Shown piece by piece: positions 46,015-56,352 of a stretch of 60,000 bases of DNA (the stretch's first letter is position 1; every line of letters begins with the position of its first letter). Under the pieces are notes generated by a model that made no database searches, was not told the origin of the DNA, and saw only the letters and a program-made list of their open reading frames with translations. The position numbers and the translations under genes are program-made. Origin of the DNA: Takakia lepidozioides (lineage: Eukaryota; Streptophyta; Takakiopsida; Takakiales; Takakiaceae). The stretch spans positions 61,114,756 through 61,174,755 of the forward strand of contig CM060731.1 in assembly GCA_030704615.1 (NCBI GenBank). The letters are read 5' to 3'.

Positions 46015-46110
46015 GGTGGACTCCCTTGTGACACCAATTGGTGGATTGAACCCACATCCATTTCCGAGGTGATATGTGCTCATTACCACAAGGCTACAAA
46101 GTCTTGGTTG
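46015..46110 (-). repeat. tRNA-derived SINE-like repeat, copy 2
   Basis: The minus strand reads TAGCCTTGTGGTAATGAGCA (A-box-like), then GCACATATCACCTCGG, then TGGGTTCAATCCACC (near-perfect B box) at tRNA-type spacing. It pairs with the copy at 14170-14275. There is no anticodon arm or acceptor fold, so it is not a tRNA gene. Confidence 0.6.
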
Positions 46111-46139
46111 TCAAAGAAAAACAATAGATGGTGCAAAAA

Positions 46140-46326
46140 ATTGGTTTGTGAGTTTGGAGTTCAACCGTTGAGTCTCATGTCGTTTTGTGTACATTAGGCT
46201 TGCCTCATTAACCAAGCCCGTGCACCCCTCCTCATCGAGGACTTTCCAACGGTACCGAGCACCATGGCTTGGGCCCTGCGGTAGGGGACATCTCAAATCT
46301 ACAAAACAAAACAAAACAAAACAAAT
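46140..46326 (+). mobile_element. 3' end of an RNase H LINE, preceding copy
   Basis: GCACCCCTCCTCATCGAGGA, CTTTCCAACGGTACCGAGCA and GGGGACATCTCAAATC followed by (AAAAC)n match the 3' end at 50365-50479. The fragment has lost its coding part and stands immediately before the longer element. Confidence 0.7.
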
Positions 46327-46345
46327 GTCTCGCTTCATATATTGT

Positions 46346-46750
46346 CTAGGGTAGCCTGTGCCGTTGGCCCAAGTGTCAGTGTCATCTAAGCCCAAGTGCA
46401 ATCTCTTATGTATGCAAGTGCGTCTCCTATGTCGAGGCCCAAGTGCAACCTCTAGGGTAGCCTCTGCTGTGGCCCAAGTGTCCGGTGTCATCTACGCCCA
46501 AGTGTGTCTCCTATGTATCCAAAGGCATCTCCCATGTGCGTCTCCCATGAACTTATTGAGTAGTAATATATCCTATCGTTATTGATATATCTCCCGTCTC
46601 TAGGGTAGCATGTGCAGTTGGCCCAAGTGTCCAGTGTCATCTAAGTCCGAGTGCAATCTCCTATGTATCAAGTACGACTCCTATGTCGAGGCCCAAATGC
46701 AACCTCTAGGGTAGCCTGTGCCATTGGCCCAAGTGTCAAATGTCATCTAA
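46346..46750. repeat. Minisatellite with ~106-base unit
   Basis: Four units begin with CTAGGGTAGC at 46346, 46452, 46600 and 46706. Each continues GTTGGCCCAAGTGTC, GTGTCATCTAAG, and CTCCTATGTCGAGGCCCAA, with the third spacing lengthened to 148 and the last unit partial. It sits at the 5' edge of the RNase H LINE, so it may be that element's 5' leader. Confidence 0.7.
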
Positions 46751-46879
46751 GTAAGTTTTTTTCCACAGAGCGTACGACCAGATTTGAATATGAGACCTTT
46801 CCTTTGATATCTCTCCCGGCTAATTTGGGAAACTCAGAGAACTTTTACAAGAAACAAACTTATATCATAGGCTACAGCC

Positions 46880-47158
46880 TTGCTAAACTCACCAGCCACC
46901 ATTCGCCAAAAACTGTTTATCATATGTACCGTAATTAGGTCGTCTATAGAATACTTGTTCCATGCAACCCCATTCTCAATCCCAGACATAAATGCATTAG
47001 ACATGCACATTATACGATTATCAAAAAAAATGTGTGGTCTTCCAAACAGTGCCCCTAGCGCACTGGTACAACTACCTCAAAACCTATATGACCTTGGAAC
47101 TACAACCCTAGCTGAAGCATATGCTAGACACTGGGCACACAACTACAAGAAGCTTTAA
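46880..47158 (+). pseudogene. LINE reverse transcriptase thumb region
   Basis: An open frame reading RQKLFIICTVIRSSIEYLFH, IPDINALDMHIIRLSKKMCG and LPQNLYDLGTTTLAEAYARH, the conserved region after the RT active site in this LINE group. The active-site blocks themselves are not present upstream. Confidence 0.65.
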
Positions 47159-47211
47159 ATGACCTTGGCAAACTTGGAAGCATTTATCAAGGACTTCTTC
47201 AACATGTCGCC

Positions 47212-47690
47212 TCTAAATTTGGAGGTCTAGATTAGCAAGTATATATAGGAGGCGAAACTGGACACTCTTCAGTCTCGCCAACACCAGTTCAAGCTACTCT
47301 TGTTTCCAGTTCCCAGTACTTCAGTCCAGTTCCCAGTATCTGGTACTCCAGTCCAGTTTCCAGCATTCTAGTATTCAAGTCATGTTCCAATATCTTGTAC
47401 TCTTGTTCATTGTTATACAGATCGTCTTGATTCCTATTTATTCATCGTGCATATGGCCACACCGACCTTGACTTCTTGTCTAGTCTTGTACCTCTAGTCT
47501 GATATCTTGTTTGTGTTCAGTCTTGTTCTCGTCCTTGACATCCGCCTCCTTGAGTGTCTTGGGTACTCAAGGGTGCTTCAGCCCCCGTACCTATTGTTGC
47601 CACTGCCCCCACCACATGGGCAGCCCCTCTTGTGTCCCGACCCCCTGCCCTCAAGGCAAAGGGCCGTGACACAAATAGTAGACCCCACAA
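47212..47690 (+). repeat. Possible inserted repeat (LTR-like) in the LINE
   Basis: Between LINE-like coding pieces lies a stretch beginning TGTCGCCTCTAAATTTGG with a TATA-like box (AGTATATATAGGAGGCG), CCAGTTCCCAGTA repeats and an end near GGGCCGTGACA. TG...CA ends and a TATA box would fit a solo LTR, but the flanking 5-mers (CAACA and CAAAT) match only partly. Confidence 0.25.
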
Positions 47691-48077
47691 ACAAACCACC
47701 CTGAAATTCTTTATGCAGTATTTAATATATCTATAATTTTACAACTAACAGATGCAACTGGAACCAAGCTTATCAACCCACACGTTTTTCGCCTAAAATA
47801 CCCTAGACCATTAACGTGTTTCCAACATATCCACTTAGGTCACCTATAAACCATTTTCTGCTACCCCACAACAATTGCCCCACAAACTGTGCGACTTCGC
47901 ACCATCATCCATGGGAGCTTCTGCCTCAGTATCGCTCCCAACCTACGCGCCCCCCCACTCACTAGACTGTTTGTCGCCCCCATATCTCTTCCAAGAGCCG
48001 CTCAACCTATAACTGCCCAAACAATGGATCCATAACAACCTGACACAACCCAATCAGTACAAACCTTACTGGAACCC

Positions 48078-49123
48078 CACTATGAGCTTGAAGAAATACA
48101 AGGTATAGTTAAAAAAATGCGAGTGGACCAATATGGAGCCTCGTTCCTGATACTATGTACCTGTGTAAATGGAAATATAACTCTGACAAGAAAGCCACTT
48201 GGGAACATAATGACACCCTCTTTGATCGCCCATCAATACAACAATTGCAACACAATATCCAAATGATAGCTGATTACTACTGCAGAACCAACATTAACTA
48301 TTTAGCGCATATTCATAATCAACATATTGCGGAACTGCAAACTTCTGACAAACGTTTCATTAGCCCACCAAGAAATGTATCCAACCTACATATTTCTCTA
48401 GACGAGTGCAACCCAGACATCGATATTTTCTGCACCCACCCAAAGATCCAGACCCGCGCTGACCTTGCCTACATATATGGACCACTAGGCTGCTACATTG
48501 GAAGTATATCACTTACTAGATTGAACTGGCTATGGGATATGTCCCATTTAAACCCCCTACCTAGCTTGCAACCCCAGATCCCGCCAACATTTGAGACAAA
48601 AGTTTCCACACTTCTCCAGCGCTATGCTCAAGATTTGCCCCCCAAGTGTTCAACCACAACCAACAAGCTCTCTCTCGCACGTTCCCATTCAACCTTACCT
48701 ATGGCCCTCCTAGACTTTCTTACAACAGAACTTAAACTCACTCACTCATACTACTCTAACCCTCTCACATGCCCCATGGGGATGAAAAGTTACTCCAGCT
48801 TGTATAACGCAGACCAGTGTTTCGGCTCTCTAGGCTTGGCCAGATCTCATCATTGGCAAGGTAGAGGATTTGCACACCCCCCGGACTACAGTACAGCTAC
48901 CGAAGCAATCCATTGGGCAAGAATAGCTGCCCATATATCCGCGGAAGCCTTTACCGTATTGTACATCCCGTACAATAATCATAATAACACTGATCACCCT
49001 ATGCTGGCTAGCCCCCCCGGAATGTTCACATTTGCTATATTTGACCCACGTACAATCATCTATGAATCAACCCCATCATTACCAAAGTATATGAAATATC
49101 CAAAGCCATCACTAACTAACTAG
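48078..49123 (+). pseudogene. Chromodomain-like plus adenine-methyltransferase-like segment of a LINE
   Basis: One frame reads YELEEIQGIVKKMRVDQYG up to about 48150. After a frameshift the 322-codon frame from 48155 continues MYLCKWKYNSDKKATWEHND, then LFDRPSIQQL. Together these follow the chromodomain pattern (Y-x-V/L-E-x-I ... Y-L-V-K-W-K ... TWEP ... L), with the aromatic cage positions Y, W and W filled. Further on, residues 217-300 of the frame read YNADQCFGSLGLARSHHWQG, then RGFAHPPDYSTATEAIHWAR, FTVLYIP and FAIFDPRT. The arrangement W-x-G-x-x-F-x-x-P-P, a helix, then V-L-x-I-P resembles phage/Dam-type N6-adenine methyltransferases, whose catalytic tetrad is usually NPPY or DPPY; here it is HPPD. 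No function is claimed for this dead copy. Confidence 0.45.
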
Positions 49124-49197
49124 TCTATGTACACCACTCAGGCAGCCCACAAATACCATATACTTTCTTTTCACAATTAAAGCAAATACTAAACTAG

Positions 49198-49812
49198 TTG
49201 TTTGGCCCTACTGCCATAGTCTATGAACCGCAACAAATGCCCCACATCTACCCTCGCATCAACCAAGACAAACCATGGAATATGGCCACCCCACGGCCAC
49301 CTTGGTTAGCCCAACAACAATACCCATTTGGACAAATGCCGGACTTTACAAACTTAGCCCCTTTAAAATTCCCTCCCCACCAATGTGTATATACAGATGG
49401 CTCCCTAAAAGATGCACATGCAAGGTACGGTGCATACTCTCCCGATAACAACTCAAGAACATACAACCGTCTTCCAAGTCGTCAAAATATTTTACGTGCA
49501 CAACTCATGGCTATACATGATGCCTTGAAAGCACTACCATGTCATCTTGGTTCGACCAGCTACTACCTGTTTACGGATAGCTTAGTCTCTTTGTATCTCC
49601 TCTCTAACCAAAACCTTAAACCCTCCTCCCAAATTCATCACCCTGACATTTACCTCATTAAGGCCATCATAGATATTGTACACTCATCCCCAATACAAAT
49701 TCATCTCTACAAAGTCAAATCCCATATAGGTATCACGGGTAATGAGATAGCAGACGAACTTACCCAACTTGGAACCATCCAACCTACTACACGACTGACC
49801 CTATTCACCTGA
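49198..49812 (+). pseudogene. LINE RNase H domain, one catalytic residue replaced
   Basis: The 204-codon frame holds CVYTDGSLKDAHARYGAYS (first Asp, residue 67), ILRAQLMAIHDALKALP, YYLFTDSLVSLYLL (Asp 127) and KVKSHIGITGNEIADELTQL (last Asp). This is a type I RNase H fold. The second catalytic residue, normally Glu in RAELxAI, is Gln (CAA at 49501). Confidence 0.75.
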
Positions 49813-49892
49813 CACACACATATCCATTCTGACTGACATCCACTAAAACTAGATTCCCGGACATAGCCCCCATTCGGGACCTGCATGCATAT

Positions 49893-50450
49893 ATGACAGA
49901 AGAAACTATGGATCAAATCCGTGCATCGCCCACCTATCTAAAACCCTACATATCCAAATGGGTTACGCCACCTCAGCTACTCTATCATTTGTCTAATCAC
50001 TTCTGGAAATCTCCAATAATCACTGATGCCCAAATTAAACAAACGCTCCGATTTCGATACGGACAATACATGGGCAATCAACGATGTAATTTATTTTGGC
50101 CTCTATTATATCCTAACAAGCACTGCACGCTATGCTATTCCCAACCCCCACGAGTAGACACATGGCCGCATCTTCTTCTCCACTGTAAGCATCCCATTAT
50201 CCATGGACTTCACATTACTCGACATATATATATCCCATCGAGGCTCCAACCATTGTCCTTGAATGCCCACTTTGCCATTTTTGCTATTTTTTGGGGAATT
50301 TCCAACGACCAAAAGCACTTGGAATTCGACATCTCCCACACCGCAGGTCCAAAAATCATGAGACCAAGCTGTGCACCCCTCCTCGTCGAGGGCTTTCCAA
50401 CGGTACCAAGCACCAGGGCTGGGCCCGCGGTTTGGGACATCTCAACGTGA
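49893..50450 (+). pseudogene. LINE C-terminal domain with CCHC-type zinc motif
   Basis: TLRFRYGQYMGNQRCNLFWP precedes CTLCYSQPPRVDTWPHLLLH-C, a C-x2-C...H-x3-C zinc motif common at the end of RNase H LINE proteins. The frame then runs into the 3' UTR words shared with 46.2 kb. Confidence 0.65.
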
Positions 50451-50497
50451 CAAAACAAAACAAAACAAACAAAACAAACGTCTCGCTTCATATATTG

Positions 50498-51539
50498 ATG
50501 TGTGAACCTGATTTGACGATTTTCAACAATTTGATGCTGGAAATGGGGGTTTTTATAGGTGACGGTTTTAGGTGGGGGTAATGGAATTGGGCGAGGTTAC
50601 CTCAGTTGGTTTCCAACATGTTTTTGGCCATGAAGATAACTGGCGACCGCTGATCTTCTAGGTAATAGAGATAACCAGTCATCCATCTTTGATACCCCCA
50701 TTGTGCAATTGAGAAATCATTCACCGCGTATCTCCACACCATTTCACCCCATTTCACCTGTTTCATTCCCCTTTGTAGAAGCTAGAATGCATCAATCAAT
50801 CACCGGTGCTTTTCGTGATGACATGTGTAATTCTAGAATAACCGGTGAATCTAATCACCAATTATCTTTTTTGTTTCTCTCTTTCCTCTTGAACCCCAAA
50901 AGCATGTTTGAAACTTGAAACCCACTAAGAAAAACTTGAAATAAAATCAATGGAGAATTTATGGGCCCGGCTTATGGGTACCTTAGTACAGTTAGAAAGA
51001 AAGAAGAAAGAAAGAAAGGTCCCCCCTCAAGGACCTCACGTCTCGTATCCATCGCACTGATCCGCGTACAGTAAAGCATCGCATTGGAAGCACGCAAGAA
51101 TCAGACATCAGACCCGCCTCCCTCGCACTGTAAAACTCGCTGTGCGTCGGTGAGGCGGCAGCGGCAGCTACGCAGAATGATACCTACTGCCAGGCATTGC
51201 TCATCCCTTCGTAGCTGAGGCGATATCTGTAGTAGCTGGCTCAAGGTGATGACTACCTTGCCGTCCATCACCTTCGTAGGGTTGCGGAGATAGAGATGTG
51301 AATCCCGTGATGGATCCCATGGAACCAATGAAATGCGTGTGCGGTAATAGGGAGAGATAGGATGGTGGGGCCACAGCAGATAAACCCCGCATGGCCGAGG
51401 GCTTCTTTTGCACCACTCGCTCTGCAGGGCCGTGTGGCCAACAGACAGCAACACAAACCAACATTGCACTGAGTTAAACCCACAGGGGGAACTCACATCT
51501 CTCTTCTCTTGTCTTCAAGAGAGAGGGGGAGAGAGAGAG
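50498..51539. other. Intergenic and 5' region of the ABCF gene
   Basis: No gene seen. A GA-rich tract (51520-51540) sits directly before the ABCF start codon, a common feature of plant 5' UTRs. Confidence 0.4.
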
Positions 51540-54500
51540 ATGGCAGCGATTGCAGACCCGTCTGTGTGGCTCAGGCCACACACTTGTCTGCATAAGTCAG
51601 GCCACAAAGTGCATGTAGAATCGAAGGCGCAGCAGGAATTTGACAGTAGATCGTCCAACATGGGTGTCCAAGAACTGCAAACAGGTATAATTGTGAGCAG
51701 GAGAGCGTGGATTGAATGCAGGGGGAGAGGGGTTGTGGGAGGTGCGAGGTGTGGGAGAATGCCGGGGGAGAGGTATGTGTGCCCGAGGGCAATCTCAGGT
51801 GGGAACCGTTCGGAGTTCATGGGGGCCGCCATTGTAGCTGGTGGGATCTTGCATTCCAGGTCAGGAGAAGAGCGTGGGACGTTGTTGCGGAGCTGGCGCG
51901 GTCGATTGATAAGGACAATTTCGAGCCCCAGTTCGGGGTGTCGAGGTGTACGGGAGTCCCGGGGTAAGAGCGTGATAGTTTCAGCAGTGGTACAACAAGT
52001 TGTGGAAGAAGCTGCGTCCTCTTTGTTTGAGTCTGCTTTTGAGCTGGATTCCGCACCTCCTGCGGGGGATAGAGAGAAAGGGTCGTCCAAGAAGAAAAAG
52101 GACAACAAGACAGGGGCTTCGAGTGTTTCTTCAGGCGTAAGGCTGGAGCACATCAGCAAGACCTACAAGGACGCCGCAGTATTGAAAGATGTTAGCTGGG
52201 AGGTTAAGAAGGGGGAGAGAGTGGGGTTGGTCGGTGTGAATGGGGCTGGAAAGACAACCCAATTGAGGATTATTGCGGGAAAAGAAGAGGCCGATTCGGG
52301 GTATGTAGTAAAAGCAAGAGAGAACATGAATATTGCATTCCTTTCCCAGGAATTTGAGGTTGTGCGAAGCCGGACGCTGCGAGAGGAGTTCATGAGCGTG
52401 TACGCAGAGCAGCTCGCTATTTCTGGCAGGATTGAGAAAGTGCAGGTCAGTGCCTCTCCCTCTTTGCCTTTAGCTGACTGTTGGCAGTTGTTATCGCGTT
52501 CGTATCTAAATATTTATCCCCGCCAACGCCAAGAAACATTACTGAAACTTGAAGGCAGGTCTCTATTTTAAATTGGTTGGTGGGATTTCGTGGCCAATGA
52601 CTGTGAAATACAGTTGCAGCAGGGAACCGACCCTATGTACAGTGGTAGAAAACTTAGTCTTGGTGACGCCATGACTATGTAATGCCACATCCTGGAAGGA
52701 CCCAGAAAGTCTTATATATGGGTACAACCTCATTCTGGGGTTCAAGTTTGAACAAATTACGTCTTTGGTAGATTTCCAATGTAAGTCGGTGTAATGGTAT
52801 CATATTCACAGAAAGGGCCAGGCTGTCAGATGGATAAAAAATGCATGGGTGCAGGTGGCACTTGAAAGTGCAACAGAGGACATGGATTTGATGTCACGGC
52901 TGCTAGACGAATTGGACGGGTTGCAAAAGAAGGCAGAGGCTTCAGATCTTTACAATGTTGATGTCAAAATCAACAAGATGATGCCAGAATTGGGTTTTTC
53001 AATGGAGGATGGGGATCAGCTAGTAGCTGCCTTCAGTGGGGGCTGGCAAATGCGCATTGCTCTGGGAAAAATTCTCCTACAAGTAAGTACTTTATCATCC
53101 TTATCTTTTTAGCTAGCTGTTTCTTTTTTTGCATGAAAAGAAGACAGACAGGATGGGTGGTGGATGAAGTGCAATCCTCATTTGTACTGGCTGACTGTAT
53201 CACACCTTTGTTGGATGCATGTCTTAACTGACCGTGTTGGTACGCGAACAGGCTCTAACTTATTCTCTGTTCCAGGAACCGGATCTGCTATTGCTGGATG
53301 AGCCCACAAACCATCTGGATCTGGACAGCATTGAGTGGCTAGAGGGGTACCTCAAAATGCAAGATGTGCCCATGGTCATCGTCTCTCATGATCGAGCCTT
53401 TCTTGACCAGCTCTGCACAAAGATTGTGGAGACTGACATGGGTGTATCGCAAACATTTCCAGGGAATTACAGTGAATATATGCTTGCCAAGGCAGCTTGG
53501 ATTGAGGCCCAACACATGGCATGGGAGAAACAACAGAAGGAAATTGCACGCACTGAAGATTTAATCCAACGGCTTAGTAGTGGTGCTAATTCTGGTCGGG
53601 CTGCATCTGCTGAGAAGGTATGGTTGAAGGATAGGGCAAGGGAACCACACATTTGTACTGTTGTGTTTGAAGTGAACTCTGATCTGTAGGCCTGTCTGTG
53701 CTTAAAGCCCAATGATTGGTTTGAGAAATAATTGATAAACTAAGCCAATCGGTATTTTGCTGTATGAACTAACAATTGTTTATCTTGGCAGCAACTTGAG
53801 AAAATTCAAGATGGACAGCTGGTTGAGAAACCCTTTGAGCGGAAGACTCTGAAGTTCCGTTTCCCAGAGCTGGAGCGGAGTGGAAGAATAGTTGTCAACA
53901 TTAGAAATTTGTCTTTCCAATTTGCAGACAAGGTATTATACTCGGGAAGGAGACAGCTTTATGTGGGTACATCTATGTTTTAAATTTTTTTTTGTTTCAG
54001 ATAAGTTGAAAAACTGGTAACCCATTTTCTTAGTTGAAAGGGATAACTGTAACCACACCCATTGTCACATCCACCATCTGGCGAGATGAAAGTGAACCAG
54101 GTGTTTGTGAGCTTGCTAGTGTGCCTTGTATGTGACATTGAAGTATCTTTCTGTTTTGACTCGTATGATTGGCTTTCGGAGATTTTATTAGTTTACTGGG
54201 AATTGATGTACACTTTTCTACAAGATAGTTTATCCATTTTGGACTTTTGTTTATAAACATTTCAAAAAACTACAAAAAGACAAGTACTTTTGGTGACAAC
54301 GGTGTCTCTGGTGCTCCTTTGATTGTCACAACTGTGTGTGACAGGGAGGGTATTGAAGCACAAAATTTGTTCCATTGGTTTGGTTTCTGGGCAGGTCTTA
54401 TTTGATAATGCCAAGCTGCTGGTGGAGCGAGGTGAGAAGCTAGCCATCATAGGACCAAATGGGTGTGGTAAGAGTACACTCTTGCGTATGGTAATGGGGA

Positions 54501-56352
54501 CAGAGGAGCCCACATCTGGGGAAGTCATTGTTGGAGAACATCGGGTGGTTCCTAATTACTTCGAGCAGAATCAGGTGTGTCACTCTTTTGAAGCCTTATG
54601 ACTGTTTCGTGGAGTTGGAAGTTTCATTCAATGCCAACCTGACAGTAAGTCAGGGGGTGATGGATTCCTTTACTACCCAGATAACAAACAATCATGAAGT
54701 CACATTGTCAAGGATAAACCTATCCAGTTGACATCAAATCAAAGGAATGCAAGCAGTGTTCCTACAAGAGTACACTAGCTGCCGCCTTGAGTTTATGCAA
54801 AAGAAGAGAGGCCAGACAGACAGTGTTATATAGCCTTCTCAGATGACAGACAATCTGTGTAGCCCCTGGAGCGTCACAGAGAAGGCAATGCAGTGTCATA
54901 TAGGTATCAAACAGTTTATCGTTTGTGCAATTTTTTTGAGCATGTGTGAATCCACTCGATGGCAGGCAGAGGCATTGGATCTGGAGAAAACAGTGCTCCA
55001 GACTGTGGAAGAAGCTGCAGAGGACTGGAGATTAAATGACATCAAAAGCCTTTTGGGTCGTTGCAATTTTAAATCGGATATGGTTAATCGGAAGGTTGCA
55101 ATGCTTAGTGGTGGAGAAAAGGTAAAGTGTACATGAGGTTGCTACATCAGTTTATCTCACTGTTTGATTCTGTCAAACCTTAGGGTTTACTTGTAGTTCA
55201 CTTTTTGGCAAACTGAAAGGTAGGTATCTTTTCCCAGCCTGCAGAATATGAGAGCTGGAAGTTTAAGAAAATATATCTGCTTTACGTTGAATGATGCTGA
55301 TGCAGTCCACTTCTCTTCCCCTGCAGGCACGATTGGCACTGTGCAAATTTATGGTTACCCCTTCAACTTTGCTTGTGCTGGATGAGCCGACTAATCATCT
55401 GGACATTCCTTCCAAGGAAATGCTTGAGGTAGGGGCTTTGTTGTGTTTGTAATATCTCTTTGAATGCATTGTCTCTACAAGGAATCAGGAGAACACTCCT
55501 GATAAGCATCAATGCAGTGATTGATGAATTACATGTCATTTGTGCAGGAAGCGCTGAGGGAGTACAGTGGGACAGTAATTGCAGTGTCCCATGATCGCTA
55601 CTTTTTGCGGCAAATTGTAAACCGGGTGGTTGAAGTACAGGATAAGCGTCTTGCTGACTATGTTGGTGACTACAATGTATGCATGTCCTTCTGCCTCTCT
55701 CACCACTCTCAGCACCCCCCCTTTTTTTTTACTCACATGTGAGATCTTGTCATATAGAAGGCAAAAGAGTGTCAAAGTGGAACCCGAAAGCCGATACGCG
55801 ATATAATGAATCTTCTTCATCTGCAAGCTCAGGCACCTGATCTGCACAACCTGATTATTGGTTGTTATACGGCTGCTGGATTTGCAGTATTATTTGGAGC
55901 AGAATTTGGAGGCACGTAAAAGAGAACTAGAACGGGAGGAGGAGCTTGATGCGAAAGCTCCGGTAGTAAAGGCGAAGTCGAAGATGTCCAAGGTGATTTA
56001 CCATGATGTGCTCATACTCCCCTACAAATGCTGGCTATGACACATTCCCTGCAAGATTTGTAGCGGGTGTGGGTTTGGGAATCAAGGGCATATATGAAAT
56101 TTTAGGTTCGCGCACAGTCACAAATGTGATTCTCTGTTGCAAAGTACCACTGTACTTAAAGAGTGAGTTTCTAGTTTTTGCTATTATGAGTGATAGGTTT
56201 GCTGAGGAATATAAAGAGCTGTTGATTGAACTACTGCTCAGCGGATCCTATGGCAGGCTGAGAAGGAGCTACAAAAGAAGCAAAAGGCCCAATCATTTCA
56301 GTCAGGTAAAACCAAAGGGAAAGTGTCGAAGAATGCGAAGCGATGGAACTAA
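51540..56352 (+). CDS. ABCF5: ABC transporter F family protein (ABCF5-type, plastid-like)
   Basis: Ten phase-0 exons (51540-52445, 52855-53082, 53276-53617, 53792-53932, 54395-54574, 54966-55121, 55327-55428, 55548-55676, 55888-55992, 56257-56352) encode 794 residues. The first ~200 residues are Ser/Arg-rich, fitting a plastid transit peptide. Two ABC cassettes follow with no membrane spans. Cassette 1 has GVNGAGKTT (232-240), SGGWQ (363-367) and [12 protein letters not shown] (DE 386-387). Cassette 2 has GPNGCGKST (559-567), LSGGEK (646-651) and [12 protein letters not shown] (DE 670-671). The tail [12 protein letters not shown]... ending NAKRWN is the ABCF5 (GCN20/EF-3-like) C-terminus. ABCF proteins act on ribosomes rather than in transport. 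All Walker and signature residues are intact. Confidence 0.9.

Larger units (their letters stand above)
46345..50479 (+). mobile_element. RNase H LINE with chromodomain-like and methyltransferase-like segments
   Basis: This decayed plus-strand non-LTR element contains, in order, a minisatellite (46346-46750), an RT thumb region (46880-47158), an interrupted stretch (47200-48060), a chromodomain-like segment (48078-48260), a methyltransferase-like segment within 48155-49123, RNase H (49198-49812), a zinc-motif C-terminus (49893-50340) and a (CAAAA)n tail. Identical 18-base words GTCTCGCTTCATATATTG stand at both edges (46327-46344 and 50480-50497), as for a target duplication. Most of RT is missing and the frame is broken many times. 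Confidence 0.7.

Noticed and set aside
46030-46100. Possible tRNA gene (A and B boxes on minus strand)
   Set aside because: No cloverleaf or acceptor stem pairing; a second dispersed copy points to a SINE.
46346-46750. CRISPR-like repeated units
   Set aside because: Units are ~106 bases, directly abutting and imperfect, in a plant genome beside a LINE: a minisatellite.
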